The notes under the pieces were generated by a model that saw nothing but the letters and a program-made list of their open reading frames with translations, was not told where the DNA came from and made no database searches. From Megachile rotundata (taxonomy: Eukaryota; Arthropoda; Insecta; Hymenoptera; Megachilidae), in assembly GCF_050947335.1 (NCBI RefSeq), contig NC_134995.1, positions 7,478,501-7,542,500 on the forward strand: a stretch of 64,000 nucleotides of DNA. The letters are read 5' to 3'. Made by a program: the position numbers and the translations under genes. Below, one piece after another: positions 62,896 through 64,000 of this stretch. Every line of letters starts with the position of its first letter. Position 1 is the first letter of the stretch.

Positions 62896-64000
62896 ATCTT
62901 TATAAACGCACTAGTCCCCATTTTGCCTTAAATCCCAAAGAATGCGACTTTACCGGAAGTATCCAAAAGCGTGTGTAAATCCGTTCTCCTTTACCGCGCG
63001 AAAGGACGTACCGTAAAAATGTGCACGCGTACGCAATGCTGCCAACGGCACAAAGGAAGAAGAAAGACCGACAGAAGCCTACGAAAGTCAAAGAAGAGGA
63101 TCAACTTCGTTTCGCTTCCTGTTCGTTGGCCATTGTCGGTAGCGGTTTTCGGCACGCATCCGCTCGCGGAGAAAGCGTATCGCTTCGGGCCGATGCGCCT
63201 TCTGTCGAGGCCGCTTCCGCCAGCGAACGTGTGGTTTCCGGTGCGTGGCGCACGTATGTACGTTATCGACCGCGATACCAACTCGCCGTGTTCCTCTATC
63301 GATACTCAGTTGGAATTGGACTGTTGCTCGTGTCGGTTGTGTTTCTACGATCCCGCCTTTTTTCTTTGTTATTACATTCTTATACGAGTTTTATATCTTG
63401 GAGTTTAATTGTTCGATGTAATACCAAGGGCCAAGGTTTTTTTACCGTGGTACCAAGGTTTTTTACCGTGTTTGGTTATTTTATTTTTTTAGTTCGGTGG
63501 TATTATTGCGTTTGGTACCAATTTGAGGATTTTAATTGTGATTGGTGTTTCGGTATTTTATAAATTTTGAAGTTTATACATTTTTGGGTCTGTCAGAATT
63601 GATAGACGTTCTGACATATCCCTAGATTTCTGAATTCCCAGATTCCTAGATTTCTATCTATTTAAACCTTGATATCCTTACATCATCAGATCTTGACATA
63701 CCTAGATTCCTAAATCTCTTCTTCTCTAAACTAGTACAAAGTGAATAAGCACTCTTCTTTATCTCATAAAAAATCACAAAATTTCAATTTAACAAAAGAT
63801 TCAGTGAACAAGTGATAGTTCGAATTCGTGATTTGTCAAAAATTAACAAAGTGTCGCAGTAAAATTTTCTATGAATCACCGAAAATGGCGGCATTTCCAG
63901 TGACCGCCTGGGAATATCCTAGACGTGGCCTGGGAATATCCTGGCAGTGTTCCCGCATTCCAGATCGACGAGTCGAAGTTATGAAATACCGAAGTGGAAA
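62896..64000. other. Unique DNA with CpG-rich island
   Basis: 62940-63420 is CpG-rich with several open frames on both strands (up to 180 codons at 63021-63563). The frames have no recognised domain and no convincing splice sites, and that frame continues into simple AT-rich DNA, so no gene is called. A promoter or enhancer island is possible. Confidence 0.4.
63906..63942. promoter_or_regulatory. Paired GCCTGGGAATATCCT sites
   Basis: The 15-bp word occurs at 63906-63920 and 63928-63942, exactly 22 bp (two helical turns) apart. The GGGAATATCC core resembles a Rel/NF-kappaB-type site with one deviation. Binding is inference. Confidence 0.35.

Noticed and set aside
63021..63563. 180-codon + frame in the CpG-rich island
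   Set aside because: No domain; the frame runs on into simple AT-rich sequence and other frames on both strands are also open.

Overview
This is a stretch of animal nuclear DNA, most likely from an insect. It is strongly A+T-rich (about two thirds by eye), with a few sharply G+C/CpG-rich islands. It has no long uninterrupted genes, a short exon ending in a canonical GT splice donor, a Tc1/mariner-type short element, tRNA-derived sequences, and a very large load of minisatellite arrays. A bee or other hymenopteran would fit (AT-rich background, CpG-rich promoter islands, abundant short tandem repeats), but that is inference; nothing here fixes the species.

Gene content is small. The one coding segment I can defend is at 14115-14418 on the + strand. 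It is a 101-codon 5' coding exon with a possible N-myristoylation/palmitoylation start, a Gln/His-rich stretch and a basic C-terminal helix, and it runs into a GTGAGC donor. It sits at the end of a CpG-rich block (about 13480-14110) that reads as promoter plus 5' UTR and carries a perfect TGACGTCA site. The DNA downstream is best read as a very long intron, probably to the window end. A second, weaker exon candidate ends at a GTGAGT donor at 47582 in the same phase as the first. It could be an alternative first exon (ATG at 47486) or a 42-nt cassette exon (47541-47582). I do not recognise the gene family.

Layout: 1-13.1 kb is upstream intergenic DNA with a Tc1-like MITE (636-1229), a decayed tRNA-Thr-like sequence and about nine tandem arrays. 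13.5-14.4 kb is the promoter and first coding exon. 14.4-64 kb is intron-like DNA holding some 25 further arrays. These include higher-order repeats of 72, 162, 256 and 271 bp, a second tRNA-Thr-like sequence, three copies of a dispersed G+C-richer repeat, and islands of complex unique sequence that could hold regulatory elements.

Nearly all long open frames here, including frames of about 318 codons open on both strands at 38.2-39.2 kb, come from stop-free repeat monomers and are not genes. The most striking structural feature is that about a dozen arrays with different sequences share one modular length of 8 bp (8, 16, 32, 72, 256), many fitting a loose GRAWTTNG-like octamer in either orientation. 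I found no CRISPR, operon, phage or defence system. Array boundaries are read by eye and good to about 20 bp.
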